From positions 3,224,001 through 3,288,000 of the forward strand of contig NZ_CP072467.1 in assembly GCF_018437505.1 (NCBI RefSeq): a stretch of 64,000 bases of DNA. Reading direction: 5' to 3'. Shown here one piece after another: positions 8,631 to 17,677 of this stretch. Within the stretch, counting starts at the first letter, position 1; every line of letters begins with the position of its first letter. The stretch is from Spiractinospora alimapuensis (GTDB taxonomy: Bacteria; Actinomycetota; Actinomycetes; Streptosporangiales; Streptosporangiaceae). Under the pieces are notes generated by a model. That model was given only the letters and a program-made list of their open reading frames with translations, was not told where the DNA came from and searched no databases. A program made the position numbers and the translations under genes.

Positions 8631-9215
8631 TCAACCATAGGGGTGGACGGCGCGTGCCGCGCGCAGGGCTGTGCCCCACCACGCGACTCCGTCCAGGAGT
8701 CGCTTGCCGGCGGCACCGCATCCGGCCTCGTCGACGGGCTCGCCCCTCTGGTCGAACTGCCCCTCGACCCGGTGGAAGCTCACCGTGTCGCGGACCGTCA
8801 CGGTGTGGAGTTCGGCGAAGACCAGACGCAGCTGCTCGATGGCGCGCAGCCCACCGGAGATCCCCCCATAGGAGACGAACCCCACGGGCTTGGCGTGCCA
8901 CTCCACGTAGTGGGCGTCGATGAGGGTTTTGAGGACGCCGGGAAAGCTGTGGTTGTACTCGGGCGTGATGACGACGAACGCGTCCGACTCCGCCAACCGA
9001 GCGGAGGCCTGTTCCGGGGGTGGGGGCTCACGCGCGTCGATGACGTCGGTGACGAAGTCGGCGCGTTGGCGGACCAGGTCGAGGAACCAGTGGGAGACAG
9101 CACCTCCGGAACGGCTCGCCCGAGGGTTTCCCAGGATGACGGACAGGCGTAACGCCGTGGCGTTCGCGGAGTCCCCAGGTCGAATCGTCATACTCCCAGC
9201 TTCATTCTTCAACAT
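8631..9215 (-). CDS. NADPH-dependent FMN reductase family protein
   Basis: 194 residues from the ATG at 9215; an internal ATG at 9191 is possible. The flavodoxin-like fold is shown by LSVILGNPRASRSGGAVSHW (FMN phosphate loop), VVITPEYNHSFPGVLKTLID (the PEYN motif typical of the family) and FVSYGGISGGLRAIEQLR. The family reduces FMN, quinones or azo compounds with NADPH. A CTTGA-tg-TCAAG palindrome sits directly upstream of the start, suggesting dedicated regulation. Confidence 0.9.
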   Translation of the reverse strand: MLKNEAGSMTIRPGDSANATALRLSVILGNPRASRSGGAVSHWFLDLVRQRADFVTDVIDAREPPPPEQASARLAESDAFVVITPEYNHSFPGVLKTLIDAHYVEWHAKPVGFVSYGGISGGLRAIEQLRLVFAELHTVTVRDTVSFHRVEGQFDQRGEPVDEAGCGAAGKRLLDGVAWWGTALRAARAVHPYG

Positions 9216-9217
9216 TG

Positions 9218-9229
9218 CTTGATGTCAAG
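9218..9229. promoter_or_regulatory. Palindrome CTTGA-N2-TCAAG before FMN reductase
   Basis: The 12-base palindrome ends three bases before the 9215 start codon on the minus strand. A regulator bound here would block translation-proximal transcription of the reductase gene. Only the symmetry and position support it. Confidence 0.4.
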
Positions 9230-9344
9230 ACGAGAGGCGGAGGCGTTCGTCACGAGCCCGAGAAGCGTCACGCCCAACGACACACCCAGGACACTTCTCT
9301 CCAAAAAAGAAAGAAAGATCCACCCCTACAACTACTTTCCTTTT

Positions 9345-9360
9345 TGGCAAGTACTTGTCA
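9345..9360. promoter_or_regulatory. Operator-like palindrome TGGCAAGTACTTGTCA
   Basis: Eight-base arms match with one mismatch. The site lies about 110 bases upstream of the membrane protein gene at 9468, within an AT-rich stretch. The same half-site (TGGCAAG/CTTGCCA) recurs as two overlapping palindromes at 25923-25948, before another membrane protein gene that is followed by a winged-helix regulator. One regulator may control both loci. Confidence 0.5.
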
Positions 9361-9467
9361 GCATAGGGGGAGATCGTCGTGGTGTGGAGGTGAGCGAGTG
9401 AGTCCCCACCCCCCACTCCCTGCCGCCAACCGGTCGGTCCCACCCGGCCCCGAGCAGAAGGAGCCCC

Positions 9468-9980
9468 ATGGACACGAGCGCCAGCATCGTTCCCCGAACG
9501 CTTCCCCTGCCCCTGTCCCTCAAGGTCGCGCGAGTACTGCTCTTCGTGTTCGGAACGTTCGCGATGCTCAGCTTCCTATCCCAGCTCATGGGGTGGGTGT
9601 TCGCCCGGGACGCGGTCGTGGAACAGATGACCCACGCGTCCGGACTGTCCTCGGGAGCCGCGCAGGCCTATCTCGTCGGAACGCTGCTGTGGATGTTGGC
9701 CTACGGTGTCGGCCAGGTGGTCGTGGCCTCGAACGTCCGACACAGTGGCCCCAAGCTCATGGTGGTGACCTGCACCCTCATGGGCCTGGCACTCGCGGTA
9801 CAGATATCCCAGATCGTCGCCTTCGGAGTCCCCGGGGGAACCGGTTCCGGAAGCGAGATGGTGTTCGCACTGGTGGTCTGGCTGACCTTCGGCTCATCCC
9901 TCCTGATCGCGGCGCTGGTCGTCACTCCGGCCGCACGCGCCCACTTCACGCACAACGCCACCGAGCGACCAACCTGGTGA
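9468..9980 (+). CDS. Four-helix integral membrane protein, function unknown
   Basis: 170 residues from an ATG with AAGGAG about six bases upstream. Four hydrophobic segments are visible: VARVLLFVFGTFAMLSFLSQ, then AYLVGTLLWMLAYGVGQVVV, VVTCTLMGLALAVQISQIVA and VFALVVWLTFGSSLLIAALV. I recognise no family motif. The upstream palindrome at 9345-9360 suggests regulated expression, possibly by the regulator at 26447. Confidence 0.65.
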   Translation: MDTSASIVPRTLPLPLSLKVARVLLFVFGTFAMLSFLSQLMGWVFARDAVVEQMTHASGLSSGAAQAYLVGTLLWMLAYGVGQVVVASNVRHSGPKLMVVTCTLMGLALAVQISQIVAFGVPGGTGSGSEMVFALVVWLTFGSSLLIAALVVTPAARAHFTHNATERPTW

Positions 9981-10068
9981 CGCGACGCGCTCGCCGCGTT
10001 TTCCTCACCCCACGCGACACGCGTGGTCGCACCTCCCCCAAGGCATGTCCCCGGGAACGGGGCCTCGC

Positions 10069-10096
10069 GGGCTCCCGCCCCTCCTGACGGGAGCCC
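10069..10096. terminator. Hairpin terminator between 9468 gene and RND gene
   Basis: GGGCTCCCG at 10069-10077 pairs perfectly with CGGGAGCCC at 10088-10096 across a ten-base loop. There is no U-tract, as is common in actinobacteria. It separates the membrane protein gene from the RND exporter. Confidence 0.55.
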
Positions 10097-10177
10097 CGCC
10101 GCTTGGGGCCTCCCCCACCTTCCCGGGGGCCACGAACCGTTGGTGACCACCATCCATCCGTCCGTGGAGTCGGTTTC

Positions 10178-13100
10178 ATGCTCTCTCTGAGTCACGTCAG
10201 CCTGCGCAACCGGGCTCTGGTGGCGCTGATCGCCGTCGCCGCCCTCCTCTTCGGGGGATTCACGACCTCCCAGCTCGACCAGGAGCTGTTCCCTCCCACA
10301 GAGGTACCGGTCGCGATGGTGACCGCGTCCTATCCAGGAGCGTCGCCCGAGACCGTCGAGGACGCGGTGACCGTGCCGCTGGAGGAGACGGTCCGCGAGG
10401 TGGAGGGAGTCACCGGATACTCCTCCACCTCCAGCCGGGGGACGAGTTCGATCCAGGTCGAGTTCGACTACGGCGACGACCAGGACGACGTCGTCCGCTC
10501 ACTGCGTCTCGCCATGACCCAGGCGATCCCCGACCTCCCCGACGAGGTCGAGCCACGGGTGCTGGCGTTCGACGTCGACAACCTCCCCGTGATCAGCTTC
10601 GCGGTGAGTACGAACGGCGACGAACAGGAGCTGGTCGAGCCGCTCGAAAGCACGGTGGTACCCGAGCTCGAGGCGATCGACGGCGTCCAGGACGTCACCC
10701 TGGAGGGCGGACACGAGGACTCCGTCGTCCTGACCCCCGACGAGGACGCCCTGGAGGACCACGACCTCACGACCAGCGACGTGGTCGAGGCACTGGAATC
10801 CAGTGGGGTCGTGGCGCCGGGCGGCGAGATCGTCGAGGACGACCGGTCGATCACCGTCACCGCCGGCGCCCCCCTCTCCTCCGTGGAGGAGGTCGAGGAC
10901 CTCTGGTTGCCCGAAGGCGACGACGACGTCAACCCCTTCGCCCCGATCGAGGCACCGGACGCGGTTCAGCTCTCGGAGCTGGTCGACGTCGAGCTCGAAC
11001 CGTCGGCCGAGAGCGGGTTCACCCGGACCGACGGGGAACCGAGCCTGGGCGTGATGGTGATGAAGGCCCCGAACGGCAACACCGTCGAGATCTCGGAACA
11101 GGCGCGGGAAATCGTCGACGACGGGGTCGCCGCGCTGGGCTCGGACGTGAGTTCCACCGTCGTCTACGACCAGGCCCCCTTCATCCAGGAATCGGTGGCG
11201 TCCATGGTCGAGGCGGGCGGACTGGGACTCGTCGCGGCACTGCTGGTGATCGTGGCGTTCCTGTGGTCACTGCGTTCGACCGTGGTGACGGCCGTCTCCA
11301 TCCCCACGTCCCTCCTGCTCTCGCTGGTGGGAATGAACCTCCTCGGCTACACCCTGAACATCCTCACCCTGGCGGCGCTGGCGATCTCCGTCGGTCGGGT
11401 GGTGGACGACTCGATCGTGGTCGTGGAGAACATCAAACGTCACATCGCACCCCGACGGGACCGCATGGCGGCGGTACGCGCCGGAGTCCGCGAGGTCTCC
11501 ACCGCCGTCAGCTCCTCCACGCTCATCACTCTCGTCGCCTTCGCCCCACTCGGGCTGGTCGGCGGTCAGGCCGGCGAGCTCTTCCGGCCGTTCTCCGTCA
11601 CCGTGGCGATCGCCCTCGCGTCCTCTCTCCTCGTCGCCTTCACGGTCGTCCCTGTCCTGGCGTACTGGCTGCTGCCGACCGCGAAGGAGAACACCTCCGC
11701 CGTCACCAGCGGTACGTGGCCGGCCCGGTTCCGCGCGGGTCTGCCCCCCGGCGCGATCCAGACTCCGTACGTCCGCGTTCTGCGTACCGCCCTGCGCTGG
11801 CCCCGCACGGTCGTCGTGTCCGGCGTCGCCCTGTTCTTCGTCTCACTGATGCTGCTGCCCTTCCTCAACACCGCCTTCCTCGAGGAGTCCGGCGACGACA
11901 CGGTGTACGTGACCCAGGAGTTGGCGCCGGGCACCCCCCTCGAGGTGGCCGACGCCGAGGCGGCGCGGATCGAGGAACAGCTCGACTCCCTGCCCTGGGT
12001 GGCCTCCTACCAGGCTTCCGTGGGCTCGGGGCAGCCCGGCGCCCCCAGCACCGGCGGAACCTCGGTGCAGTACACGATCTCCTTCGACGACGGAGCCGAC
12101 CACGCCACCTCCGTGGACCGACTTCGGGAGGAGTTGAGCGCCGACGCCGGGCCGCTCACGTTCTCCAACGCCGGCGCGGTGGAGTCCGGGCTCGAGGTGC
12201 GGGTCCACGCCGACGACGTCGAGACGCTGCGGGAGGCGGCGGACACCGTGGCGGAGCGCATGGGCGACATCCCTGACGTCGCGGACGTCACGCACGACAT
12301 GGCCGCTTCCCAACCCGAGCTCCGGGTCGAGGTCGACCGTGAATCCACGATCGAGGCCGGGCTGACCGAGGGGGACGTGGTGCGGGCGGTGGGAGACGCC
12401 TTCCACGGCGTCGACATCGGAACCGTCACGCTCGACGAGGTGGACCACGACCTGCTGCTCCAACCGGTCGGACGGCCGGGGTCGGCGGAGAGCCTCGAAG
12501 AACTCGAGATCGCGACTCCCAACGGCGAGGACGACAGCGTCGAGCTCGCGGACGTCGCCGACATCGACCAGGTCGACCTGCCTCCGGAGCTGACCCGCGA
12601 GGACAGCACGCGAACGGCGACCGTGTCCGGGAACTTCACCGGCTCCGATCTCGGCGCGGTCACCGCGGAGATCGAACGGGCCGCCGGCTCCGCGGCGCTC
12701 CCGCCGGGCGCCACGGCCGAGGTCGCCGGAGTCAGCGCCGACCAGTCCGACGCGTTCCTCGACCTGCTGTTGGCGATGCTGGCCGCCGTCGTCCTCGTCT
12801 ACATCCTCCTGGTCGCGACCCTGCGAAGCCTGGTCCAACCCCTCATACTCCTCGTGTCCGTCCCCTTCGTGGCGACGGGAGCCATCCTCGTCCTGCTCGT
12901 CACGGGCATCCCGCTCGGCGTCTCCGCGCTCGTCGGTGGACTGATGCTGATCGGCATCGTCGTCACCAACGCCATCGTGCTCATGGACTTCATCAACAAG
13001 CGACGCGCGCACCACGAGGAGATCCACGAAGCGGTGATCGAGGGGGCACGGCAGCGGATCCGCCCGATCCTCATGACGTCGCTCAGCACGATCGGCGCGC

Positions 13101-13321
13101 TCGTCCCCCTGACGGTCGGGATCAGCGGGGGCGGTGGCTTCGTCTCGCAGGGGCTGGCCCTCGTCACCATCGGCGGACTGGTCAGCTCCACGCTTCTCAC
13201 CGTGATTATCATCCCCGTCCTCTACACCATGTTCGAGACGGCCAAAAGACGTTTCCTCCAGCGCAGAGTGGATCCGGACTCGACCCAGCCGTCACTTTTC
13301 CGACCTCATGCCTTCGAATGA
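10178..13321 (+). CDS. RND superfamily efflux permease (AcrB/HAE1-like)
   Basis: 1047 residues starting MLSLSHVSLRNRALVALIAV, the usual RND length. It has helix 1 at the N-terminus, a large extracytoplasmic loop rich in Asp/Glu, helices 2-6 with GRVVDDSIVVVENIKRH carrying the paired Asp of the proton relay (about residues 409-410), a second large loop, and six C-terminal helices with LIGIVVTNAIVLMDFINKRR. These are proton-driven exporters. Unlike Gram-negative systems, no membrane-fusion or outer-membrane partner is encoded nearby, which is normal for Gram-positive members. The long acidic loops fit an extracellular or moderately halophilic setting (inference). Confidence 0.93.
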   Translation: MLSLSHVSLRNRALVALIAVAALLFGGFTTSQLDQELFPPTEVPVAMVTASYPGASPETVEDAVTVPLEETVREVEGVTGYSSTSSRGTSSIQVEFDYGDDQDDVVRSLRLAMTQAIPDLPDEVEPRVLAFDVDNLPVISFAVSTNGDEQELVEPLESTVVPELEAIDGVQDVTLEGGHEDSVVLTPDEDALEDHDLTTSDVVEALESSGVVAPGGEIVEDDRSITVTAGAPLSSVEEVEDLWLPEGDDDVNPFAPIEAPDAVQLSELVDVELEPSAESGFTRTDGEPSLGVMVMKAPNGNTVEISEQAREIVDDGVAALGSDVSSTVVYDQAPFIQESVASMVEAGGLGLVAALLVIVAFLWSLRSTVVTAVSIPTSLLLSLVGMNLLGYTLNILTLAALAISVGRVVDDSIVVVENIKRHIAPRRDRMAAVRAGVREVSTAVSSSTLITLVAFAPLGLVGGQAGELFRPFSVTVAIALASSLLVAFTVVPVLAYWLLPTAKENTSAVTSGTWPARFRAGLPPGAIQTPYVRVLRTALRWPRTVVVSGVALFFVSLMLLPFLNTAFLEESGDDTVYVTQELAPGTPLEVADAEAARIEEQLDSLPWVASYQASVGSGQPGAPSTGGTSVQYTISFDDGADHATSVDRLREELSADAGPLTFSNAGAVESGLEVRVHADDVETLREAADTVAERMGDIPDVADVTHDMAASQPELRVEVDRESTIEAGLTEGDVVRAVGDAFHGVDIGTVTLDEVDHDLLLQPVGRPGSAESLEELEIATPNGEDDSVELADVADIDQVDLPPELTREDSTRTATVSGNFTGSDLGAVTAEIERAAGSAALPPGATAEVAGVSADQSDAFLDLLLAMLAAVVLVYILLVATLRSLVQPLILLVSVPFVATGAILVLLVTGIPLGVSALVGGLMLIGIVVTNAIVLMDFINKRRAHHEEIHEAVIEGARQRIRPILMTSLSTIGALVPLTVGISGGGGFVSQGLALVTIGGLVSSTLLTVIIIPVLYTMFETAKRRFLQRRVDPDSTQPSLFRPHAFE

Positions 13322-13502
13322 CCGACTTTAATTCAAATTACAACAACCCAAACCGGACAAGTGACACACGCCACCCTGCGACACGGAACACCAAAAAAAA
13401 TTACCCGGGAGCAAGATCCAATGATCAGCGCAAATGCAATACCAATCACAGAGAGTAATGAAGATCACGCTCGGTTGATTACACTCGCCACGGCGATCGT
13501 TT
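13322..13502 (+). promoter_or_regulatory. AT-rich promoter region of the RiPP cluster
   Basis: This stretch is visibly lower in GC than its surroundings, with runs such as ttaattcaaattacaacaa and an A8 run near 13394-13401. It immediately precedes the first cluster gene. TTGATT at 13475-13480 and TATGAT at 13502-13507 resemble promoter elements, but their spacing (21 bases) is too long for a confident sigma-70-type call. No other promoter-sized gap occurs until the precursor genes at 20 kb, so transcription of the cluster likely starts here. Confidence 0.5.
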
Positions 13503-14564
13503 ATGATCATGCGTCGTGAGCTAATTGCAAATACAAACGCGCAACCAGCGACAACCATTCCTACTTTCTCCGCCCGCCCACAACATGCCGACCCAGCGAC
13601 TGGTGAGGTGTTTCCGATCGCGCGTATTGACGTCCAAGGACTCCATGTTCGCTACGACGAACTCACGGCGGTCGACGGGCTCACATTCTCAGTCGGCGCC
13701 GGCGAGATCTACGGACTACTGGGACGTAACGGCGCCGGGAAAACCAGCACAATTTCCGCAGTGGCCGGATTGCTGGAACCGTGGGCCGGGGAATGCGACG
13801 TGCTGGGCCGGCGGGTGGTCGTCGACTCACCGGCACTACGGCAGGCGCTCGCCTTGCAGCCCCAGAAGGCGAACCTGTTTCCACGGCTACGGGTCCGCGA
13901 AACACTGGAAATGTGGGGCGCCCTCTACGGAAACCCACGGTCCGTCCCGAAACTCATTGACGAGCTGGGACTAAGCGAAAAAGCGGAGACCCGCGTCGCC
14001 AAACTGTCGGGCGGCCAGCAACAACGTCTGCTGATCGGCACGGCACTGGTCGGCAACACCCCCATCGTCGTCCTGGACGAACCGACGACCGGGCTCGATC
14101 CGCACGCACGCCACGCGGTGTGGAGAATCGTCCGCGACGCCCAGGCGGCCGGAACCACGTTCCTGCTGTCCACGCACGCGATGGACGAGGCCGAGGAAAT
14201 CTGTGACCGGCTCGCCATCATGCACAAGGGCCAGTTCGTCACCGAGGGGGTCCCCGCCGACCTGGTGGAGAAGCACTGCCCTGGCGGTGTCGTCCGGGTC
14301 CGTACCAAGGATCCGACGGTCACGGCCGCCCTGGCCGAGTTGTACGGCGAGGACGCCGTGGTCCCGTCCACGGAGACCGGAGGCCGGGACTGGGTGCAGA
14401 TACGGGTCGCGAACCCCTACACCGCCGCTGAGCGGATCAACGACCGTCACGGACCCCTCGACATCCGTCCCCGCCTGTCCACGTTGGAGGACGTCTTCCT
14501 GAAGATGACGGGCACGTCCTTGTCGGCGGGGGACTCCGAGCTGCCCGAGGAGGCGACCGTATGA
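13503..14564 (+). CDS. ABC transporter ATP-binding protein, first gene of RiPP cluster
   Basis: 353 residues. The sequence has Walker A LLGRNGAGKTST, Q-loop LQPQKANLFP, signature LSGGQQQR, Walker B IVVLDEPTTGLDP and the H-loop STHAMDEAE. The C-terminal part is the DUF4162-like extension found in drug and peptide exporters. A roughly 40-residue N-terminal tail precedes the ATPase core, so a later start is possible. It overlaps the permease gene by four bases (ATGA). The pair most likely exports the mature peptide or gives self-immunity, as ABC pairs do in thiopeptide and linear azole peptide clusters. Confidence 0.9.
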   Translation: MIMRRELIANTNAQPATTIPTFSARPQHADPATGEVFPIARIDVQGLHVRYDELTAVDGLTFSVGAGEIYGLLGRNGAGKTSTISAVAGLLEPWAGECDVLGRRVVVDSPALRQALALQPQKANLFPRLRVRETLEMWGALYGNPRSVPKLIDELGLSEKAETRVAKLSGGQQQRLLIGTALVGNTPIVVLDEPTTGLDPHARHAVWRIVRDAQAAGTTFLLSTHAMDEAEEICDRLAIMHKGQFVTEGVPADLVEKHCPGGVVRVRTKDPTVTAALAELYGEDAVVPSTETGGRDWVQIRVANPYTAAERINDRHGPLDIRPRLSTLEDVFLKMTGTSLSAGDSELPEEATV

Positions 14565-15625
14565 ACGTCGACGACAGCGTCGCCCCGCCGGCGGCGCGGT
14601 ACTCGCGCCAGCTCGGTGCTCTGTCCGCCGGAATGTCCCGGGAGACCGTCCGCGACCCCATGACGCTGTTCTTCAGCGTGGGGTTCCCACTGATCCTCGC
14701 CACGTTCTTCGTCGCCATGGCCCAGATGACGTGGGCCTCGGGAACCGGTGTGGTCGCCGTGGAGGGCGACCAGGGCCAGGCCACGGCGGTGGAACAGGCG
14801 TGGGACGGCGACATGGAGGTCGTGGCCGTCGCCACCCTCGACACCAGCGACGACGCCTACGACGCCCATGTCGCGTTCCATCCCGACAGCGAGACCGTGC
14901 GGGTGGAGGTCCCCGTCGGCAAGGGCGGGGTCATCCCGGACCTGGAAGCGGCGTTGGCCGACACCGAGTGGGACGGGTGGTCGGTGTCGGCCACCTCGAT
15001 CGGGGGCGGGCCACTGTTCGACCCGATCGCGTTCATCCTGCCGGCCGCGCTCACCTTCGCTCTCTTCTCGGTCGCGCTCACCGGCACCGCGGGAGCACTC
15101 GTCTCCCTGCGCGCCAACGGAACACTGCGCCTCCTGGGGACGACCCCGGCACGCCGGTCCGCGGTCCTGCTGGCGCTCGTCCCGAGTCGCGCCGGTTTCG
15201 CGGTGATCCTCCTCGCCGTGGCGGGCACGGCGGCGATCCTCTTCGGGGTACTCGAGCCGGCCTCGATGATCCGCATGCTGGTGACCACCACGATCGGCAT
15301 GGCGATGGTGCTGCCGATGGGCTACCTCCTGGGCGGCGTGCTGTCCAACGTGGAGCTCACCAACATGATCGCCGCGTTCCTGACGCCGGTGCTCCTGATG
15401 GCGTCCGGGGTGCTGTTCCCCTGGGAGGTGATCTCCGACTCCGCCGCGGGGGTCGCGGCGCTCACCCCACCCGGCATGTTCGGCGACGCGCTCCGGAACG
15501 AGATGGTCGGCGGCGTCGCGCACAACCCTCTCTGGCTCAACTGGTTGGGCATGGCGCTGACCGCCGTGGCCCTCATCGCCCTCGCAGCACGCAGCTTCCG
15601 CTGGACCACTAAGGAGACCGCGTGA
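14561..15625 (+). CDS. ABC-2 type transporter permease of the RiPP cluster
   Basis: 354 residues. A first helix (MTLFFSVGFPLILATFFVAM) is followed by an extracytoplasmic domain of about 120 residues. A bundle of five helices then starts near residue 150 (FDPIAFILPAALTFALFSVAL), with LRANGTLRLLGTTPARRSAVLLA between helices. This is the ABC2_membrane layout. Four-base overlaps join it to the ATPase upstream and the YcaO gene downstream (the ATG at 14561 and the GTG at 15622), indicating translational coupling. Confidence 0.9.
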   Translation: MNVDDSVAPPAARYSRQLGALSAGMSRETVRDPMTLFFSVGFPLILATFFVAMAQMTWASGTGVVAVEGDQGQATAVEQAWDGDMEVVAVATLDTSDDAYDAHVAFHPDSETVRVEVPVGKGGVIPDLEAALADTEWDGWSVSATSIGGGPLFDPIAFILPAALTFALFSVALTGTAGALVSLRANGTLRLLGTTPARRSAVLLALVPSRAGFAVILLAVAGTAAILFGVLEPASMIRMLVTTTIGMAMVLPMGYLLGGVLSNVELTNMIAAFLTPVLLMASGVLFPWEVISDSAAGVAALTPPGMFGDALRNEMVGGVAHNPLWLNWLGMALTAVALIALAARSFRWTTKETA

Positions 15626-16977
15626 CCGTACCCCCCGAACGCACAGAGACGCTTCCCCGTTCGCTGCGCCAGATGCGCACGTTGCTGTCCCCCTACGGCC
15701 TGGTGAGCAGGACCCACCGCCTCGCCCCGGCGCATGGCGAGCCCCCTTTCGAGATCTACTCGTCCTACCTGGGGAATCCGGGCGCCGTGCTGGCCGCCCA
15801 GTCGGCGTGGGACCACGATCTGTCCCAGGGGAACTTCGACGGCGCCGGAGGTGCGCTGGACCCGGAGGTCGCCGCGCACCTCTCCATCGCGGAGTCCCTG
15901 GAACGGTACTCGTCGTGCGCGTGGGACTCACGGGACATGTTCTGGGCGACGGCGGAGGAGCTCGGTGACGACGCGATCGCCCCCGCGGCGTTCCCGAACT
16001 GTTCGGAGCGGGAACTCGCGGACCCGAGCTGTGGCCTCGTCCCCTCCGATCCGCGTATCCCGCTGCGCTGGGTCCAGGGGTGGTCCTTCACGCGGGACCG
16101 CCCGGTGTACGTCCCGGCCCTGACCGTGTGGATGAGGTTCCCACCGGAGTCGGCCGCGGAGCGGTTCATGCACCCGATCTCCACCGGATGCGCGGCCCAC
16201 TCCGATCCTGTCGCGGCGGTCGTGAACGGTCTCCTGGAGGTCGTCGAGCGGGACGCGATCGCGCTCACGTGGCTGCAGCGCATGAGACTGCCTCGACTCC
16301 ACGTCGACGAGGGCGCCTTCGACGACCTCTCGCGCAGATACGCGGCGAAGGCGGAGAGCCAGCACCTGCGCACCGAGCTGTTCGACGCGACCACCGACCT
16401 CGGCATCCCCGTGATCTACGGGGTCCAGTTGGCCGACCACGATCCGGAAGTGGCCCAGATGGTCGCCGCCACGTGTGACCCCGATCCGGCTCGCGCGGTC
16501 GCGAAGATGTACCGGGAGATGGCCTCGCTGCGAATCGCGCTGCGACACATCGCCAAATCGAGCCGGGATATCCCACTCAACGAGGACAACACCAGTGTCT
16601 TCGGTGGCGCCCTGATGTCGGGAACCGTGGACCAACGCCACCGGTTTGATTTCCTTCTCGAAGGGGAACGGGAAACCCGAGATATCCGCGACGTTCCTTC
16701 TATTGTTTCTGACAGTCCGACGGATAAACTGGACTGGCTAATGCGACGCATGGACGCCGCCGGATGTGAAGTTGTCGCAGTGGACATAACCACCGACGAG
16801 GCTCGGCAAGTCGGCGCGACGGTCACCCGAATCCTCGTCCCACAACTCATGCCGCTCTCCTTCGTACACAAAGCCCGTTACCTCGCCCACGCGCGCCTCT
16901 ACGAGGCTCCCCGGGCAATGGGACACCACGTCCACGCAGAATCCGAAATAAACCCCCATCTGCAGCCTTTCGCGTAA
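15622..16977 (+). CDS. YcaO-domain cyclodehydratase (azoline formation)
   Basis: 451 residues, GTG start. YcaO motifs are visible: AHLSIAESLERYSS (ATP/Mg-binding Glu and Arg, about residues 86-99), NGLLEVVERDAIALTW (about 198-213) and a proline-containing C-terminus NPHLQPFA, reminiscent of the PxPxP tail of azoline-forming YcaO proteins. YcaO uses ATP to activate the backbone amide so that a Cys, Ser or Thr side chain cyclises to thiazoline or oxazoline. It needs a partner that binds the leader peptide, and the two genes that follow supply it. The last 350 bases (about 16640 on) are noticeably less GC-rich than the first part, a possible sign of foreign origin. Confidence 0.93.
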   Translation: MTVPPERTETLPRSLRQMRTLLSPYGLVSRTHRLAPAHGEPPFEIYSSYLGNPGAVLAAQSAWDHDLSQGNFDGAGGALDPEVAAHLSIAESLERYSSCAWDSRDMFWATAEELGDDAIAPAAFPNCSERELADPSCGLVPSDPRIPLRWVQGWSFTRDRPVYVPALTVWMRFPPESAAERFMHPISTGCAAHSDPVAAVVNGLLEVVERDAIALTWLQRMRLPRLHVDEGAFDDLSRRYAAKAESQHLRTELFDATTDLGIPVIYGVQLADHDPEVAQMVAATCDPDPARAVAKMYREMASLRIALRHIAKSSRDIPLNEDNTSVFGGALMSGTVDQRHRFDFLLEGERETRDIRDVPSIVSDSPTDKLDWLMRRMDAAGCEVVAVDITTDEARQVGATVTRILVPQLMPLSFVHKARYLAHARLYEAPRAMGHHVHAESEINPHLQPFA

Positions 16978-17017
16978 CCCCCGCGGGCGCTTTTCCCAAA
17001 CAATGAGAGCATTCGTC

Positions 17018-17677
17018 ATGCCCAAAGAATCGCCTCACATTCTCTTTCTGACCTCCGGAGATTTTGGCCACGAAGTAGCGGGTCGACTCGGAGCGAACCA
17101 CACGAGTTCGATCCTGGAGACGAGCCGTGGGACACATTCCAGCGCATGGCCCGCGGCGGATCTGATCGTCACCGCGACCCACACCGAGGTCACCCGACTG
17201 GCCGAGCACGTGGACGCGGCGGCGTTCAACTGGAACGTCCCGTGGTTCTCGATCCACCTGACCTATCGCGACGTTCGTTGTGGCCCCGTGGTCCGGCCGG
17301 GACGCTCCGCCTGCCACTGGTGCTTTCGGCGGAGACGGGAACAGCACTCCGCGGACGGGGGCCCGACGGACGACGACCGGACGACGCCGCTTCCCGAGTT
17401 CGCCTATCCGGCGCACGCCGTCGGTGTGGCGGTGGGATTCGGGCATCAGGCGGTGGCGGAGGCCATGGGGGGCTCGCCCGAGGGAGCCCTCGGCGGCACC
17501 GTCCGAGCGTTCAGTCTCGTGGACGGAAGCACATCCAAGGCCTCGGTTCTCGCGGTGGACCGGTGCCCGCGGTGTCGGCCCGACCGCGGGTCGCCCGCGC
17601 TGTGGGACCGGTTCGCGACCATCCGCACCGCGGACGACGATCGGAAACCCGCGTTCTCGGGGGGAACACATGGCTGA
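17018..17677 (+). CDS. Zinc-finger E1-like partner protein of the cyclodehydratase
   Basis: About 219 residues; the start is either the ATG at 17018 (GAGAG upstream) or the ATG at 17003. Two Cys pairs are visible, CHWC (about residue 99) and CPRC (about residue 184), which resemble the structural zinc site of E1/ThiF-like cyclodehydratase partner proteins. No ATP-binding glycine loop is present, so it is a degenerate E1-like piece. It lies between YcaO and a longer E1-like gene and overlaps the latter by eight bases. Most likely it is a scaffold subunit of the azoline synthetase. It resembles the short stand-alone proteins of thiopeptide clusters, but I cannot assign a named family. Confidence 0.6.
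   Translation: MPKESPHILFLTSGDFGHEVAGRLGANHTSSILETSRGTHSSAWPAADLIVTATHTEVTRLAEHVDAAAFNWNVPWFSIHLTYRDVRCGPVVRPGRSACHWCFRRRREQHSADGGPTDDDRTTPLPEFAYPAHAVGVAVGFGHQAVAEAMGGSPEGALGGTVRAFSLVDGSTSKASVLAVDRCPRCRPDRGSPALWDRFATIRTADDDRKPAFSGGTHG

Noticed and set aside
11843-13027. Long minus-strand frame opposite the RND exporter
   Set aside because: Shadow of the exporter; composition is Asp/Arg/Gly-rich repeats and no domain is seen.
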